Origin: Brucella pseudogrignonensis
GTDB lineage: Bacteria > Pseudomonadota > Alphaproteobacteria > Rhizobiales > Rhizobiaceae
Assembly: GCF_002252525.1 (NCBI RefSeq)
Contig: NZ_NNRM01000021.1
Span: 1-64,000, forward strand
DNA length: 64,000 bases
Reading direction: 5' to 3'
Below the pieces are notes generated by a model that saw only the letters and a program-made list of their open reading frames with translations, did no database searches and was not told the DNA's origin. The position numbers were made by a program, and so were the translations under genes. Shown here piece after piece: positions 7,820 to 16,808 of this stretch. How positions within the stretch are numbered: position 1 is the first letter of the stretch; each line of letters begins with the position of its first letter.

Positions 7820-10063
7820 ATGATGCGCCAATATGAGCTTGTAGAGCGTGTTCAGCGATACAAGCCTGACGTCAATGAGGCGCTTCTCAATAAGGCATAT
7901 GTTTATGCCATGCAGAAGCACGGCAGTCAGAAGCGCGCATCGGGCGATCCTTACTTTTCACATCCGCTCGAAGTCGCAGCCATCCTCACCGACATGCATC
8001 TGGATGAAGCTACCATCGCGATTGCTCTCCTGCATGATACGATTGAAGACACGACCGCGACCCGACAGGAAATTGATCAGCTTTTTGGTCCTGAAATCGG
8101 CAAGCTAGTCGAAGGTCTGACAAAGCTTAAAAAGCTTGATCTTGTTTCCAAGAAAGCGGTGCAAGCTGAAAACCTTCGTAAGCTGTTGCTGGCGATCTCG
8201 GAAGACGTACGTGTTCTTCTGGTGAAGCTCGCCGACCGTTTGCACAATATGCGCACGCTTGGGGTGATGCGCGAAGACAAGCGTCTGCGCATTGCAGAAG
8301 AAACCATGGATATCTATGCGCCGCTTGCTGGCCGCATGGGTATGCAGGACACGCGTGAAGAACTTGAAGAGCTGGCGTTCCGCTATATCAATCCGGATGC
8401 CTGGCGTGCGGTTACAGATCGCCTTGCTGAACTTCTTGAAAAAAACCGCGGCCTTTTGCAGAAAATCGAAGAAGATCTTTCCGAGATCTTCCAGAAGAAC
8501 GGCATCAAGGCGAGTGTCAAAAGTCGCCAGAAGAAGCCTTGGTCGGTTTTCCGCAAGATGGAAACCAAAGGCCTTTCTTTCGAGCAGCTATCCGATATTT
8601 TCGGCTTCCGCGTTATGGTCGAGTCCACACAGGACTGCTACCGCGCGCTCGGTTTGATTCACACGACCTGGTCGATGGTCCCAGGTCGGTTTAAAGATTA
8701 TATTTCGACGCCCAAGCAAAACGATTATCGCTCGATTCATACAACGATTATCGGCCCGTCGCGTCAGCGTATCGAACTGCAGATCCGTACCCGCGTCATG
8801 GACGAGATTGCAGAATTCGGTGTGGCCGCCCATTCGATCTACAAGGATCGTGGTAGCGCCAACAATCCGCATCAGATTTCGACTGAAACCAACGCTTATG
8901 CTTGGTTGCGTCAGACAATTGAACAGTTGTCCGAAGGCGATAACCCGGAAGAGTTTCTAGAACATACAAAGCTTGAGCTGTTTCAGGATCAGGTTTTCTG
9001 CTTCACGCCGAAGGGCCGCCTGATTGCGCTGCCGCGTGGAGCGACACCAATCGATTTTGCCTATGCGGTCCATACCGATATTGGCGATAGCTGCGTGGGC
9101 GCCAAGGTCAACGGTCGTATCATGCCGCTGATGACGGAACTTAAGAATGGCGACGAAGTGGATATCATCCGCTCCAAGGCGCAGGTGCCCCCAGCAGCAT
9201 GGGAGTCGCTCGTTGCAACAGGTAAGGCGCGTGCTGCGATCCGCCGTGCAACACGTTCTGCTGTTCGCAAGCAATATTCCGGCCTTGGCATGCGCATTCT
9301 CGAGCGGGCTTTTGAGCGTGCCGGAAAAGCATTCAGCAAGGATATCCTCAAGCCTGGTTTGCCGCGTCTTGCACGCAAAGAGGTTGAAGATGTTCTGGCG
9401 GCTGTGGGACGCGGTGAATTGCCGTCGACTGATGTGGTGAAGGCAGTTTATCCAGACTATCAGGATACGCGCGTTACTTCGCAGAACAGCCCGGCAAAAA
9501 CTGGCGAAAAGGGCTGGTTTAACATTCAGAACGCAGCTGGCATGATCTTCAAGGTGCCGGAAGGTTCTGAAGGTGCCGAAGAACCCGCTGCGACCGGCGA
9601 AAAGCCGAAGCGCAAAGCTGTGCCGATCCGTGGCACTAATTCCGATCTGCCAGTGCGTTTCGCGCCGGAAGGTGCTGTGCCGGGTGATCGTATTGTTGGT
9701 ATCATGCAACCAGGCGCCGGTATCACGATCTACCCGATCCAGTCGCCTGCATTGACGGCCTATGACGACCAGCCGGAGCGCTGGATCGACGTGCGCTGGG
9801 ATATTGATGAAGGGATGCATGAACGCTTCCCTGCGCGCATCAGCGTATCTGCAATCAACTCGCCGGGATCGCTGGCTGAGATTGCGCAGATCGTTGCTGC
9901 CAACGACGCCAATATTCACAATCTCTCAATGGTGCGGACCGCACCTGATTTTACTGAAATGATAATTGACGTTGAAGTGTGGGATCTAAAGCACCTCAAC
10001 CGCATCATTTCCCAGTTAAAAGAAAGCGCAAGCGTTAGCGGCGCAAAGCGTGTGAACGGGTAG
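7820..10063 (+). CDS. rsh: Bifunctional (p)ppGpp synthetase/hydrolase (RelA/SpoT homologue)
   Basis: It makes and degrades the alarmone (p)ppGpp in response to starvation. In order, the 747-residue protein has an HD hydrolase domain with H48, H72-D73 and E76-D77 (LLHDTIEDT), suggesting an intact hydrolase. The synthetase domain (about 240-350) has [17 protein letters not shown] and ELQIRT. A TGS domain starts near 390 ([27 protein letters not shown]), and a C-terminal ACT domain (about 675-745) has [22 protein letters not shown] at 7804-7809 serves the ATG at 7820. The single long form is expected in Rhizobiales. pyrE follows after 7 bases and is probably co-transcribed. Confidence 0.97.
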   Translation: MMRQYELVERVQRYKPDVNEALLNKAYVYAMQKHGSQKRASGDPYFSHPLEVAAILTDMHLDEATIAIALLHDTIEDTTATRQEIDQLFGPEIGKLVEGLTKLKKLDLVSKKAVQAENLRKLLLAISEDVRVLLVKLADRLHNMRTLGVMREDKRLRIAEETMDIYAPLAGRMGMQDTREELEELAFRYINPDAWRAVTDRLAELLEKNRGLLQKIEEDLSEIFQKNGIKASVKSRQKKPWSVFRKMETKGLSFEQLSDIFGFRVMVESTQDCYRALGLIHTTWSMVPGRFKDYISTPKQNDYRSIHTTIIGPSRQRIELQIRTRVMDEIAEFGVAAHSIYKDRGSANNPHQISTETNAYAWLRQTIEQLSEGDNPEEFLEHTKLELFQDQVFCFTPKGRLIALPRGATPIDFAYAVHTDIGDSCVGAKVNGRIMPLMTELKNGDEVDIIRSKAQVPPAAWESLVATGKARAAIRRATRSAVRKQYSGLGMRILERAFERAGKAFSKDILKPGLPRLARKEVEDVLAAVGRGELPSTDVVKAVYPDYQDTRVTSQNSPAKTGEKGWFNIQNAAGMIFKVPEGSEGAEEPAATGEKPKRKAVPIRGTNSDLPVRFAPEGAVPGDRIVGIMQPGAGITIYPIQSPALTAYDDQPERWIDVRWDIDEGMHERFPARISVSAINSPGSLAEIAQIVAANDANIHNLSMVRTAPDFTEMIIDVEVWDLKHLNRIISQLKESASVSGAKRVNG

Positions 10064-10070
10064 GACAAAT

Positions 10071-10649
10071 ATGAAAACCGAAGATGTGCTTGCCGTCTTC
10101 CGCGAAGCGGGAGCGATCCTTGAAGGCCACTTTATTCTCACTTCCGGTCTGCGCAGCCCGGTCTTCCTGCAGAAAGCACGCGTTTTCATGCATGCGGATA
10201 AGACCGAGAAGCTTTGCAAGGCGCTGGCAGAAAAGATCAAGGCAGCTGATCTCGGCAAGATCGACTATGTCGTCGGCCCTGCAATCGGTGGCCTTATCCC
10301 TTCATACGAAACTTCACGCCATCTTGGCGTCCCGTCGGTTTGGGTTGAGCGTGAAAACGGCGTCTTCCGCCTGCGTCGTTTCGATGTGCCAAAAGGTGCA
10401 CGCGTTGTGATCGTGGAGGACATCGTCACGACAGGGCTTTCGATTCGCGAAACTATCGAATGCATGAAGGATATCGGCATCGAAGTGGTTGCTGCTGCAT
10501 GCATCGTTGATCGTTCAGCTGGTAAGGCTGATGTCGGAACGAAGTTGATTGCCCTCGCGGAATACGAAGTACCAGCCTATTCGCCAGATGACTTGCCACC
10601 GGAACTCGCTGCAATCCCAGCGATTAAGCCAGGAAGCCGTAATATTTAA
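10071..10649 (+). CDS. pyrE: Orotate phosphoribosyltransferase
   Basis: It converts orotate and PRPP to OMP in pyrimidine synthesis. The 192-residue protein carries the PRPP-binding motif [16 protein letters not shown] (about 110-125) and the [12 protein letters not shown] segment typical of the shorter PyrE class. It begins 7 bases after the rsh stop with GGTAGGA as ribosome site, so the stringent-response gene and pyrimidine salvage are likely on one transcript. No terminator follows; instead an FNR box lies 19 bases downstream, marking the fnrN promoter. Confidence 0.95.
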   Translation: MKTEDVLAVFREAGAILEGHFILTSGLRSPVFLQKARVFMHADKTEKLCKALAEKIKAADLGKIDYVVGPAIGGLIPSYETSRHLGVPSVWVERENGVFRLRRFDVPKGARVVIVEDIVTTGLSIRETIECMKDIGIEVVAAACIVDRSAGKADVGTKLIALAEYEVPAYSPDDLPPELAAIPAIKPGSRNI

Positions 10650-10667
10650 GCGATTTCGACTATATTA

Positions 10668-10681
10668 TTGATTTTGCTCAA
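10668..10681. promoter_or_regulatory. FNR box upstream of fnrN
   Basis: TTGATTTTGCTCAA matches the FNR/FixK consensus TTGAT-N4-ATCAA with one mismatch. It lies 107 bases before the fnrN start, so autoregulation of fnrN is likely. If it acts at the usual -41.5 position, the transcript would begin near 10716. Confidence 0.7.
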
Positions 10682-10740
10682 GGCTGTTTCCACCCTGCGG
10701 CGAAATTGCGCTTTGCGGTATTCATCTAGTACCCTTAATT

Positions 10741-10774
10741 TAGGGGGAAGGGCACGCCCATGCCCATCCCCCTA
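10741..10774 (+). promoter_or_regulatory. Strong hairpin in the fnrN 5' leader
   Basis: Bases 10741-10754 pair with 10761-10774: 13 of 14 positions are complementary (one A-A mismatch) around a 6-base loop. The right arm ends 14 bases before the GTG start of fnrN. An alternative small hairpin (CCCT with AGGG, about 10732-10745) competes for the left arm. There is no T tract, so it is more likely a translational or stability element than a terminator. Confidence 0.6.
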
Positions 10775-10788
10775 TCTAGGAATTTGTC

Positions 10789-11538
10789 GTGGCTGTTGCG
10801 CCTCTTATATTCGACTCAAAATCCCCTTATCGTGCTCCCTGTGGCGTGTGCGTGGATTGTGATGTGCGTCGTATGGCGGTTTGCTCTGCGCTTGATGACG
10901 GTGATCTTGGCGCGCTTGAAGCGATTATGACCTCCAAGAAGCTCGATGCAAACGAGATGTTGGTGGAAGAGGGCGATCCAAAGCGCCGCGTTTTCAGCCT
11001 AACATCGGGTATGTTGCGCATCTATACATCGCTGCCGGACGGTCGCCGCCAGATTGCGGGCTTTCTTGTTCCGGGTGACTATCTCGGTTTGGCCGACGAT
11101 GACGTCTACTCGCAATCGGCAGAAGCAGTTGTTCCGTCTGTGCTTTGTGCCTTTTCCACCAAGGAAATGGACAGTCTGATGGAGCGGTTTCCAAGGCTGA
11201 AAGAACGCCTCCACCAAATGACTCGCGAAGCATTGCGCACCGCGCGTGATAATCAGCTCGTGTTGGGGCGTCTTGCACCGGTGGAAAAGCTAGCAAGCTT
11301 CCTTTTGGTTTTAGGCGCACGCACGGAAAAGCGTGGCGGAAAGCCTAATCTTGTTCATCTGTCGATGAACCGCACTGACATCGCGGACTATCTTGGCCTG
11401 ACGATTGAAACCGTTAGCCGGAGCTTCACAAAGCTCAAGACCCAGGGGCTTATCCAGTTACTGGACGCCAACACGGTCGAGATATTGTCTCGCCGTTCGC
11501 TTGCTGCGGTTGCCGGAATGGACCCTGACACCGCGTAA
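10789..11538 (+). CDS. fnrN: Oxygen-sensing CRP/FNR-family regulator FnrN
   Basis: This is a global activator of low-oxygen genes that holds an oxygen-labile [4Fe-4S] cluster. The 249-residue protein has Cys18, Cys21, Cys24 and Cys32 (PCGVCVDCDVRRMAVC) and a further Cys120, enough for the four cluster ligands. A cyclic-nucleotide-like sensor fold spans about 35-150. The C-terminal helix-turn-helix contains TDIADYLGLTIETVSR; the E-SR signature recognises TTGAT half-sites. The start is GTG at 10789 because an in-frame TAG lies at 10777-10779. Its own FNR box and the one upstream of hemN fit a small regulon, as known for rhizobial fnrN-hemN. Confidence 0.93.
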   Translation: MAVAPLIFDSKSPYRAPCGVCVDCDVRRMAVCSALDDGDLGALEAIMTSKKLDANEMLVEEGDPKRRVFSLTSGMLRIYTSLPDGRRQIAGFLVPGDYLGLADDDVYSQSAEAVVPSVLCAFSTKEMDSLMERFPRLKERLHQMTREALRTARDNQLVLGRLAPVEKLASFLLVLGARTEKRGGKPNLVHLSMNRTDIADYLGLTIETVSRSFTKLKTQGLIQLLDANTVEILSRRSLAAVAGMDPDTA

Positions 11539-11578
11539 ATTCATTCACAGCAATCCCAATATTTTTGTTTTGAATTCG

Positions 11579-11592
11579 TTGATTCAAATCAA
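11579..11592. promoter_or_regulatory. Perfect FNR box upstream of hemN
   Basis: TTGATTCAAATCAA is an exact match to TTGAT-N4-ATCAA. It sits 41 bases after the fnrN stop, 88 bases before a 54-codon ORF and 245 bases before hemN, and predicts anaerobic activation of both. Confidence 0.85.
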
Positions 11593-11679
11593 TGAACTTT
11601 GCCTCAGCCACCATTACACCTGACCGTAGAGGATGATGCAGCACATTGCAGTGCTGCTCGATCATAACGAGGTGAACAG

Positions 11680-11844
11680 GTGTCGTTGTGGCTGGCAATT
11701 ACAATATCGGCTGTCATGTGTGCGGGATTCCTTGCCGCCTCATGCCGACTTGCCCGGCAGAATGCCCTTCTTCGTCCGGTGCGCGTAAAGGTGAGAGGCT
11801 CTCACCTGATCGTCAGGAGCGGGGAGTGGAGCCATCATGCATGA
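11680..11844 (+). CDS. Small membrane protein overlapping hemN (54 aa)
   Basis: This GTG-started ORF has ACGAGG at 11668-11673, 6 bases before the start. It begins VSLWLAITISAVMCAGFLAA, a clear N-terminal transmembrane segment, followed by a basic tail rich in Arg and Val. Its stop overlaps the hemN start by 8 bases, which would couple hemN translation to it. It lies directly downstream of a perfect FNR box. It could be a genuine small protein of the FnrN regulon or a leader ORF; no family is recognisable. Confidence 0.5.
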   Translation: MSLWLAITISAVMCAGFLAASCRLARQNALLRPVRVKVRGSHLIVRSGEWSHHA

Positions 11845-13171
11845 AGCCGCGATAAGACGATATGCGGCGCTTGCCGTTCCCCGCTATACATCGTTCCCAA
11901 CTGCTGTGGATTTCACGCCTATCACACCTGACAGCACAAAGCGCTGGCTGCGTCAGATCGGTCCGGAAGAAAGCGTCTCGCTTTATATCCATGTGCCGTA
12001 CTGCAAAGAGATCTGCCACTATTGCGGTTGTCATTCCAAGATGGCGATCCGCGAAGACGTCATCGAAAATTTCGTCGTAGCTCTGTTGAGCGAGATTGAA
12101 ACTGTAAGCGCAAGTCTGACGGCTCGTCCGCAAGTCGTGCATCTGCATTGGGGCGGGGGCACCCCTTCTATTCTGCATGCCACGCAGTTCAAGCGTATCA
12201 TGGCGGCTCTTCGCCTGTCGTTTGATTTTCATCCGGACATGGAACACGCCATTGAGCTTGATCCACGCACGGTCAATCCAATTCTGGCAAAGACCTTGTC
12301 GTTGATGGGCGTGAACCGTGCAAGCCTTGGTGTTCAGGATGTGGATGCTGATGTGCAGAAAGCAATTGGTCGCGTTCAGCCGATTGAAACGGTTATTCGT
12401 GCGGCAACCCTGCTGCGAGAAGTCGGCATAGATAAGCTAAACTTTGACCTTATCTATGGTCTGCCGCTGCAAACGATTGAGACGCTGCGTGAGACCTGCA
12501 AGCGGGTCGCTGAGCTCAAGCCTGATCGCGTTGCCTGCTTCGGTTATGCACACCTGCCGCAGCGTCGCGCCAATCAGCGGTTGATCGACGAGGACAGCCT
12601 GCCGGATGCCGACGAGCGTTTTGCGCAGGCAAGCACAGTTGCCGATAGTTTCATCGGCTTCGGCTATCAGCCTGTTGGCATTGATCATTTCGCTCTACCT
12701 GACGACGCACTCGCTATTGCTGCGCGTGAAGGTGCACTGCATCGTAACTTCCAGGGCTACACGACGGATCGCTGCCATACACTGATCGGCTTTGGGCCGT
12801 CATCGATTTCACAATATCCGGGTGGATACGCGCAGAATATTTCCGATGTTGGACAATACAGCAAGCGGGCAGTAGCGGGCGATCTTGCAACCGTGCGTGG
12901 TTATACAATGCGCGATACAGATCGCGTGCGGGCAGGGATCATTACCGCTCTTATGTGCAATTTCCGTGTCGATCTGAACCATGCCGCGCCGGATATGGAG
13001 TTTTCCGATGAGATGGCACTGCTTCGTCCGCTGGTCGCTGATGGGCTGGTCGAGGTGGATAACGGGATAATTACTGCGACCGAAGACGGCAAGCCACTCA
13101 TCCGCTTGGTGGCGGCAACATTCGACGAGTTTCGCAGGGAAAGTATGCACGGCTTCAGTTTCGCCGTGTAG
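11837..13171 (+). CDS. hemN: Oxygen-independent coproporphyrinogen III oxidase
   Basis: This radical-SAM enzyme decarboxylates coproporphyrinogen III to protoporphyrinogen IX without oxygen. The 444-residue protein has the HemN cluster motif PYCKEICHYCGC: C56, C60 and C63 bind the [4Fe-4S] cluster, and C65 is the extra conserved Cys. It also has the Gly-rich LHWGGGTPS motif (about 100-108) and NFDLIYGLPLQT. The GRASLGVQD-like RASLGVQDVD segment is also characteristic of true HemN rather than HemW. A perfect FNR box upstream predicts induction at low oxygen by FnrN. A bidirectional terminator follows. Confidence 0.95.
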   Translation: MHEAAIRRYAALAVPRYTSFPTAVDFTPITPDSTKRWLRQIGPEESVSLYIHVPYCKEICHYCGCHSKMAIREDVIENFVVALLSEIETVSASLTARPQVVHLHWGGGTPSILHATQFKRIMAALRLSFDFHPDMEHAIELDPRTVNPILAKTLSLMGVNRASLGVQDVDADVQKAIGRVQPIETVIRAATLLREVGIDKLNFDLIYGLPLQTIETLRETCKRVAELKPDRVACFGYAHLPQRRANQRLIDEDSLPDADERFAQASTVADSFIGFGYQPVGIDHFALPDDALAIAAREGALHRNFQGYTTDRCHTLIGFGPSSISQYPGGYAQNISDVGQYSKRAVAGDLATVRGYTMRDTDRVRAGIITALMCNFRVDLNHAAPDMEFSDEMALLRPLVADGLVEVDNGIITATEDGKPLIRLVAATFDEFRRESMHGFSFAV

Positions 13172-13298
13172 TTAGAGCTACAATTTGCGCATTGCTGAAA
13201 TATCATTCGCAATGTGCGCCAGAGCAAAGAAGTAGGGTGGGTTTCACTCTATTTTAGAGCTGCCGCTGCACCGGGCCGTCAAAAGGTCAGTGGCATTA

Positions 13299-13332
13299 GG
13301 GGCACCGTTCGTTGGGGGATGAACGGTGCCCC
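13299..13332. terminator. Bidirectional terminator between hemN and the MFS gene
   Basis: A perfect 12-bp stem GGGGCACCGTTC (13299-13310) / GAACGGTGCCCC (13321-13332) with a 10-base loop lies between two convergent genes, with ACTATTTT on the plus side. Confidence 0.75.
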
Positions 13333-13361
13333 ACTATTTTCAAACCATAAGCTGGTTTGGC

Positions 13362-14567
13362 TTATCGAGCCTTTTCCATCTTAGGCAGGAAGATCGTCAA
13401 CAGGCCGAGAAGCGGAAGATACGAGCAGATCTGATAGACGAACTCGATGCTTGTGCGGTCGGCGACGATGCCGAGCGCTGCTGCTGCAATACCCGCAATG
13501 CCGAATGCGAGGCCGAAGAACAGGCCTGAAACCATGCCCACACGTCCCGGAAGCAGTTCTTGTGCGAACACGATGATGGCAGGGAAGGCAGATGCCAGCA
13601 CGAAACCGATGATCACGGTGAGAACAGCTGTTACTTCAAGGTTTGCATAAGGCAAGGCGAGTGTGAAGGGAACGATACCGAGGATCGATACCCAGATCAC
13701 AGTGCGCGTGCCGATCTTGTCGCCGATAGGACCTCCGACGATCGTACCTGCTGCAACTGCACCGAGGAACACGAACAGCAGCAACTGCGATGCCTGTACG
13801 GTCACGCCGAAATGGCTGATCGTATAGAAGGTGTAATAGCTCGTAAGGCTGGCCATATAGACGTATTTGGTGAAGATCAGCATGGCGAGCACGGAGATCG
13901 ACGCAATAACCTTCTTACGTGGTAGCGGCAGGGTTTTGTCGGGCTTTGGCTTGCTCTTATTGGCAAGATTATGCTGGTTGTACCAATTGCCAACATACCA
14001 CAGCAGAGCCATGCCGATCAGGGCTGCGATAGAGAACCACGACACGCTGGCTTGACCGAACGGCAGCACAATGAAAGCTGCAAGCAGCGGTCCAATCGAT
14101 GAGCCGAAATTACCGCCTACCTGAAACAGCGACTGTGCAAAGCCGTGGCGGCCACCCGATGCAAGACGTGCAACGCGCGCAGCTTCCGGATGGAATACCG
14201 AAGAACCGAAACCGATGAAGGCCGCACCCAAAAGCAGGACCGAATAATGATGAGCCGTTGCAAGCAGGATCAGGCCGATCAGCGTGCAACCCATGCCGAA
14301 GGGTAGCGAGTAAGGCATCGGACGACGGTCGGTATAGATGCCCACAATCGGCTGTAGGATCGAAGCCGTTACCTGAAATGTGAAGGTTAGCAAGCCGATC
14401 TGCCAGAAAGACAGGCTGTAGTTGTCCTTTAGCATCGGATAGATGGCCGGAAGGAGCGACTGCATCATGTCGTTCAGGAAGTGGCCCATACTCGTGGCCA
14501 GAATAATGGCGAGAACCGTATTGTTCGCGCTACTGCTTGTTGGCTGCTCGGCAGCACTCATGCTCAT
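13362..14567 (-). CDS. MFS efflux transporter of the fosmidomycin-resistance (Fsr) type
   Basis: This is a 12-helix major facilitator, predicted inner-membrane proton antiporter, 401 residues. The first helix region (AIILATSMGHFLNDMMQSLLPAIYP) and GFGSSVFHPEAARVARLASGGRHG are hallmarks of the Fsr group. I place the start at the ATG at 14567 (MSMSAAEQ) because GGAGTAGG precedes it at proper spacing; the frame is open to 14636 without such a site. It is divergent from an AraC-type regulator with a 173-base gap, so that regulator probably controls it. The natural substrate cannot be read from sequence. Confidence 0.88.
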   Translation of the reverse strand: MSMSAAEQPTSSSANNTVLAIILATSMGHFLNDMMQSLLPAIYPMLKDNYSLSFWQIGLLTFTFQVTASILQPIVGIYTDRRPMPYSLPFGMGCTLIGLILLATAHHYSVLLLGAAFIGFGSSVFHPEAARVARLASGGRHGFAQSLFQVGGNFGSSIGPLLAAFIVLPFGQASVSWFSIAALIGMALLWYVGNWYNQHNLANKSKPKPDKTLPLPRKKVIASISVLAMLIFTKYVYMASLTSYYTFYTISHFGVTVQASQLLLFVFLGAVAAGTIVGGPIGDKIGTRTVIWVSILGIVPFTLALPYANLEVTAVLTVIIGFVLASAFPAIIVFAQELLPGRVGMVSGLFFGLAFGIAGIAAAALGIVADRTSIEFVYQICSYLPLLGLLTIFLPKMEKAR

Positions 14568-14740
14568 AGTCCTACTCCGAAGGTAATTTGGAACGGGATT
14601 TTCCCGCAAAGTGGTGAGGTCGGTCCGGAAACCCAATTCGTACGTTTACGAATATTTCTAACCTGACCATTTCATAATCATATTGTTTCGCGCCTGCTTT
14701 CGTGATTTGGTCCATTACCTTCGAGAGTGGGCCAAAGCCA

Positions 14741-15622
14741 ATGAAGCCAAAATCGCCACCGGGGCTTTTATTACCGGGCAGTGAGGACCTGCAAAAGTTC
14801 CACGAACAACGGATCGCCATGTTGGAAAACATGGGCGGACCAGTAATTGCACTTCCAACAAAATATCCTGATGGCTATTTTGTTCCTCGTCATAGTCATA
14901 GCCGTGCGCAGCTTTTATGCGCGTCACAGGGGGTGGTGCTGGTTACAACCGATGCAGGACGCTGGATGATCCCCGGTGATCACGCGATGTGGATTCCTGC
15001 TGGTGTCAAACATTCCGTCGAAATCGTTGGCGATGTGTTCATGCGCTCCATCTATATCGCTCTTGATGCAATTTCCGGTGTGCCAGACTATCTGCATGTG
15101 GTGGGGCTGACCGACCTGATGCGCTGCCTGATTATCGATGCAACCTCTGTCGATAGCATTCCCGAACCGGGAAGCCGCGATGCTTTGGTAATCGATCTCA
15201 TTCTGAAAGACCTTCACACCTTGCCGCAAAGGCCACTTGGTTTGCCATTTCCGGCAGACATACGCTTGCAAAAGCTGTGTCGGGAGTTCGTGACGAAGCC
15301 CTCGGCTCGCGCAACAATTGACGAATGGGCTGACCGTATGGCGATGAGTAGACGCTCATTTACCCGTCATTTTCAGCGAGAAACTGGTGTGAGCTTATCT
15401 GTCTGGCGGCAGCAGGCTTGCCTTTTTGCCGCTGTCCCACGCCTTACCGAAGGTGAAGCGGTTACAAGCGTGGCGCTTGATTTGGGCTACGATAGCGTTT
15501 CCGCCTTCACGACAATGTTTCGCCGTATGCTGGGTGTATCTCCGAAGTTCTATTTACCTCGTATGCAGACAGCCCACATCGAGGGCCACGAGAAACTGTT
15601 ATCCGGATTGGTAGCTCAATAA
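14741..15622 (+). CDS. AraC-family transcriptional regulator with cupin sensor domain
   Basis: The 293-residue protein has an N-terminal cupin-like ligand-binding region (about 45-135), with FVPRHSHSRAQLL and GDHAMWIPAGVKHSVEI supplying the two cupin motifs. A C-terminal AraC double helix-turn-helix follows (about 195-285): MAMSRRSFTRHFQRETGVS, then ALDLGYDSVSAFTTMFRRMLGVSP. The ATG at 14741 gives the compact form; a GTG at 14702 in the same frame would add 13 residues. Its position divergent from the Fsr-like exporter suggests that it controls that gene, as for other exporter-AraC pairs. Confidence 0.88.
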   Translation: MKPKSPPGLLLPGSEDLQKFHEQRIAMLENMGGPVIALPTKYPDGYFVPRHSHSRAQLLCASQGVVLVTTDAGRWMIPGDHAMWIPAGVKHSVEIVGDVFMRSIYIALDAISGVPDYLHVVGLTDLMRCLIIDATSVDSIPEPGSRDALVIDLILKDLHTLPQRPLGLPFPADIRLQKLCREFVTKPSARATIDEWADRMAMSRRSFTRHFQRETGVSLSVWRQQACLFAAVPRLTEGEAVTSVALDLGYDSVSAFTTMFRRMLGVSPKFYLPRMQTAHIEGHEKLLSGLVAQ

Positions 15623-15663
15623 TAACAATTGTCTCGGTGAGCAGAGAGCAGTATTAGAAGCCC

Positions 15664-16239
15664 ATGTTGTTCCAACGTCGAAATCCGCCGAGCCGAAAAG
15701 AGCGCCTGAGGCTGCTCGTCTGGCCGCGCCGTTCCTTTGCTCGCTCATTCAAATATGGCGGCAAGCGAGTGCTGCGCATCACCGCCTCTCCACATGCGGT
15801 CGCTGCAGGCTTGGCCGTTGGCGTTTTTTCAGCTTTCACACCGTTTTTCGGATTTCACCTGATTATCGCAATCGTCCTGGCCTATTTTCTGGCTGGTAAT
15901 ATTGCCGCTGCAGCTCTTGGCACTACGCTTGCCAATCCGTTGACGCTTCCGTTTATCTGGGGAAGCACCTATGAGCTGGGCCGCTTTGTCATAAGCGGAG
16001 ACCTGGAAAGCGCGCCGCCTTTACACCTGGGACATGCGCTTCAGACGATGAAATTCGGTGAAGTCTGGACGCCTCTGCTTAAGCCTATGTTGTTCGGATC
16101 GACGATTCTCGGTGCGGCTTTTGCGGTAGTCGCCTATTTCGTCACACGCTTTGCGGTAACTGCCTTTCGTCGGCGCCGGCTCGAGCGCCTTGCTGAGAAG
16201 CACAGTCTCTATCGGTCGCGGGAGCCGAAAAACATATGA
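15664..16239 (+). CDS. DUF2062 membrane protein
   Basis: The 191-residue protein has a basic N-terminus (about 1-35). The family motif follows: [28 protein letters not shown], then [24 protein letters not shown], forming two or three membrane helices. A last helix (about 145-165) is followed by a basic tail. The family has no established function. It overlaps acpS by four bases (ATGA), so it belongs to the acpS-lepB-rnc-era-recO operon; an envelope or lipid role would suit that company but is inference. Confidence 0.85.
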   Translation: MLFQRRNPPSRKERLRLLVWPRRSFARSFKYGGKRVLRITASPHAVAAGLAVGVFSAFTPFFGFHLIIAIVLAYFLAGNIAAAALGTTLANPLTLPFIWGSTYELGRFVISGDLESAPPLHLGHALQTMKFGEVWTPLLKPMLFGSTILGAAFAVVAYFVTRFAVTAFRRRRLERLAEKHSLYRSREPKNI

Positions 16240-16640
16240 TCATTGGCATTGGCAGCGATCTTATTGATATACGCCGTATAGAGAAAACACTTGAAAAGCA
16301 CGGCGATCGCTTCACTCAACGAGTATTTACTGAGATTGAACAGGCAAAATCCGACGCTCGTAAACAGCGTGCAGCCTCTTATGCAAAGCGTTTCGCTGCA
16401 AAGGAAGCCTGTTCAAAGGCTCTTGGTACCGGGCTTTCGAATGGTGTGTTCTGGCGGGACATGGGTGTCGTCAATACGCCTTCGGGCAAGCCGACGATGA
16501 AGCTTACGGGCGGAGCAGCAGAACAATTGAAACGTATGCTGCCACAAGGCACGCGTGCTGCCATACATCTGACAATTACAGATGATTTTCCTCTCGCTCA
16601 GGCCTTCGTCATTATCGAAGCTCTTCCTTTAGCGGAATAA
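16236..16640 (+). CDS. acpS: Holo-[acyl-carrier-protein] synthase
   Basis: It transfers 4'-phosphopantetheine from CoA to acyl carrier proteins. The 134-residue length is typical. The signatures [16 protein letters not shown] (Asp8, Mg-binding) and [15 protein letters not shown] (Glu about 60, catalytic) are intact. Its ATG overlaps the stop of the DUF2062 gene. The 168-base gap to lepB holds a repeat element, so lepB may also have its own promoter. Confidence 0.95.
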   Translation: MIIGIGSDLIDIRRIEKTLEKHGDRFTQRVFTEIEQAKSDARKQRAASYAKRFAAKEACSKALGTGLSNGVFWRDMGVVNTPSGKPTMKLTGGAAEQLKRMLPQGTRAAIHLTITDDFPLAQAFVIIEALPLAE

Positions 16641-16650
16641 TTGATGTTGC

Positions 16651-16760
16651 GGAAATGGTGAAGACTGGTTTCCCGACAAGGATATGAACAAAACAATTGC
16701 GATTGTGACAGGTAAACTCCTGCTCATAATCGTGCGAGAAACCGGTGATTGGATTGCCTC
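16651..16760. repeat. Intergenic palindromic repeat, copy D
   Basis: In the acpS-lepB gap, ACTGGTTTC (16664-16672) pairs with GAAACCGGT (about 16738-16746) with one G-T pair. An inner hairpin ACAAT-TGCG-ATTGT lies near 16692-16705. The layout (GAAG.CTGGTTT..., then AAAACAATTGCG) resembles copies A-C, but is more diverged. Confidence 0.45.
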
Positions 16761-16808
16761 GGGCAATCTAAGCCGTTATTAGATCGCACATCGGCAAGCG
16801 GAGATACA

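Noticed and set aside
8957-9919. 320-codon minus-strand ORF antisense to rsh
   Set aside because: It lies wholly within the rsh coding region, lacks a ribosome site and shows shadow-like residue composition.
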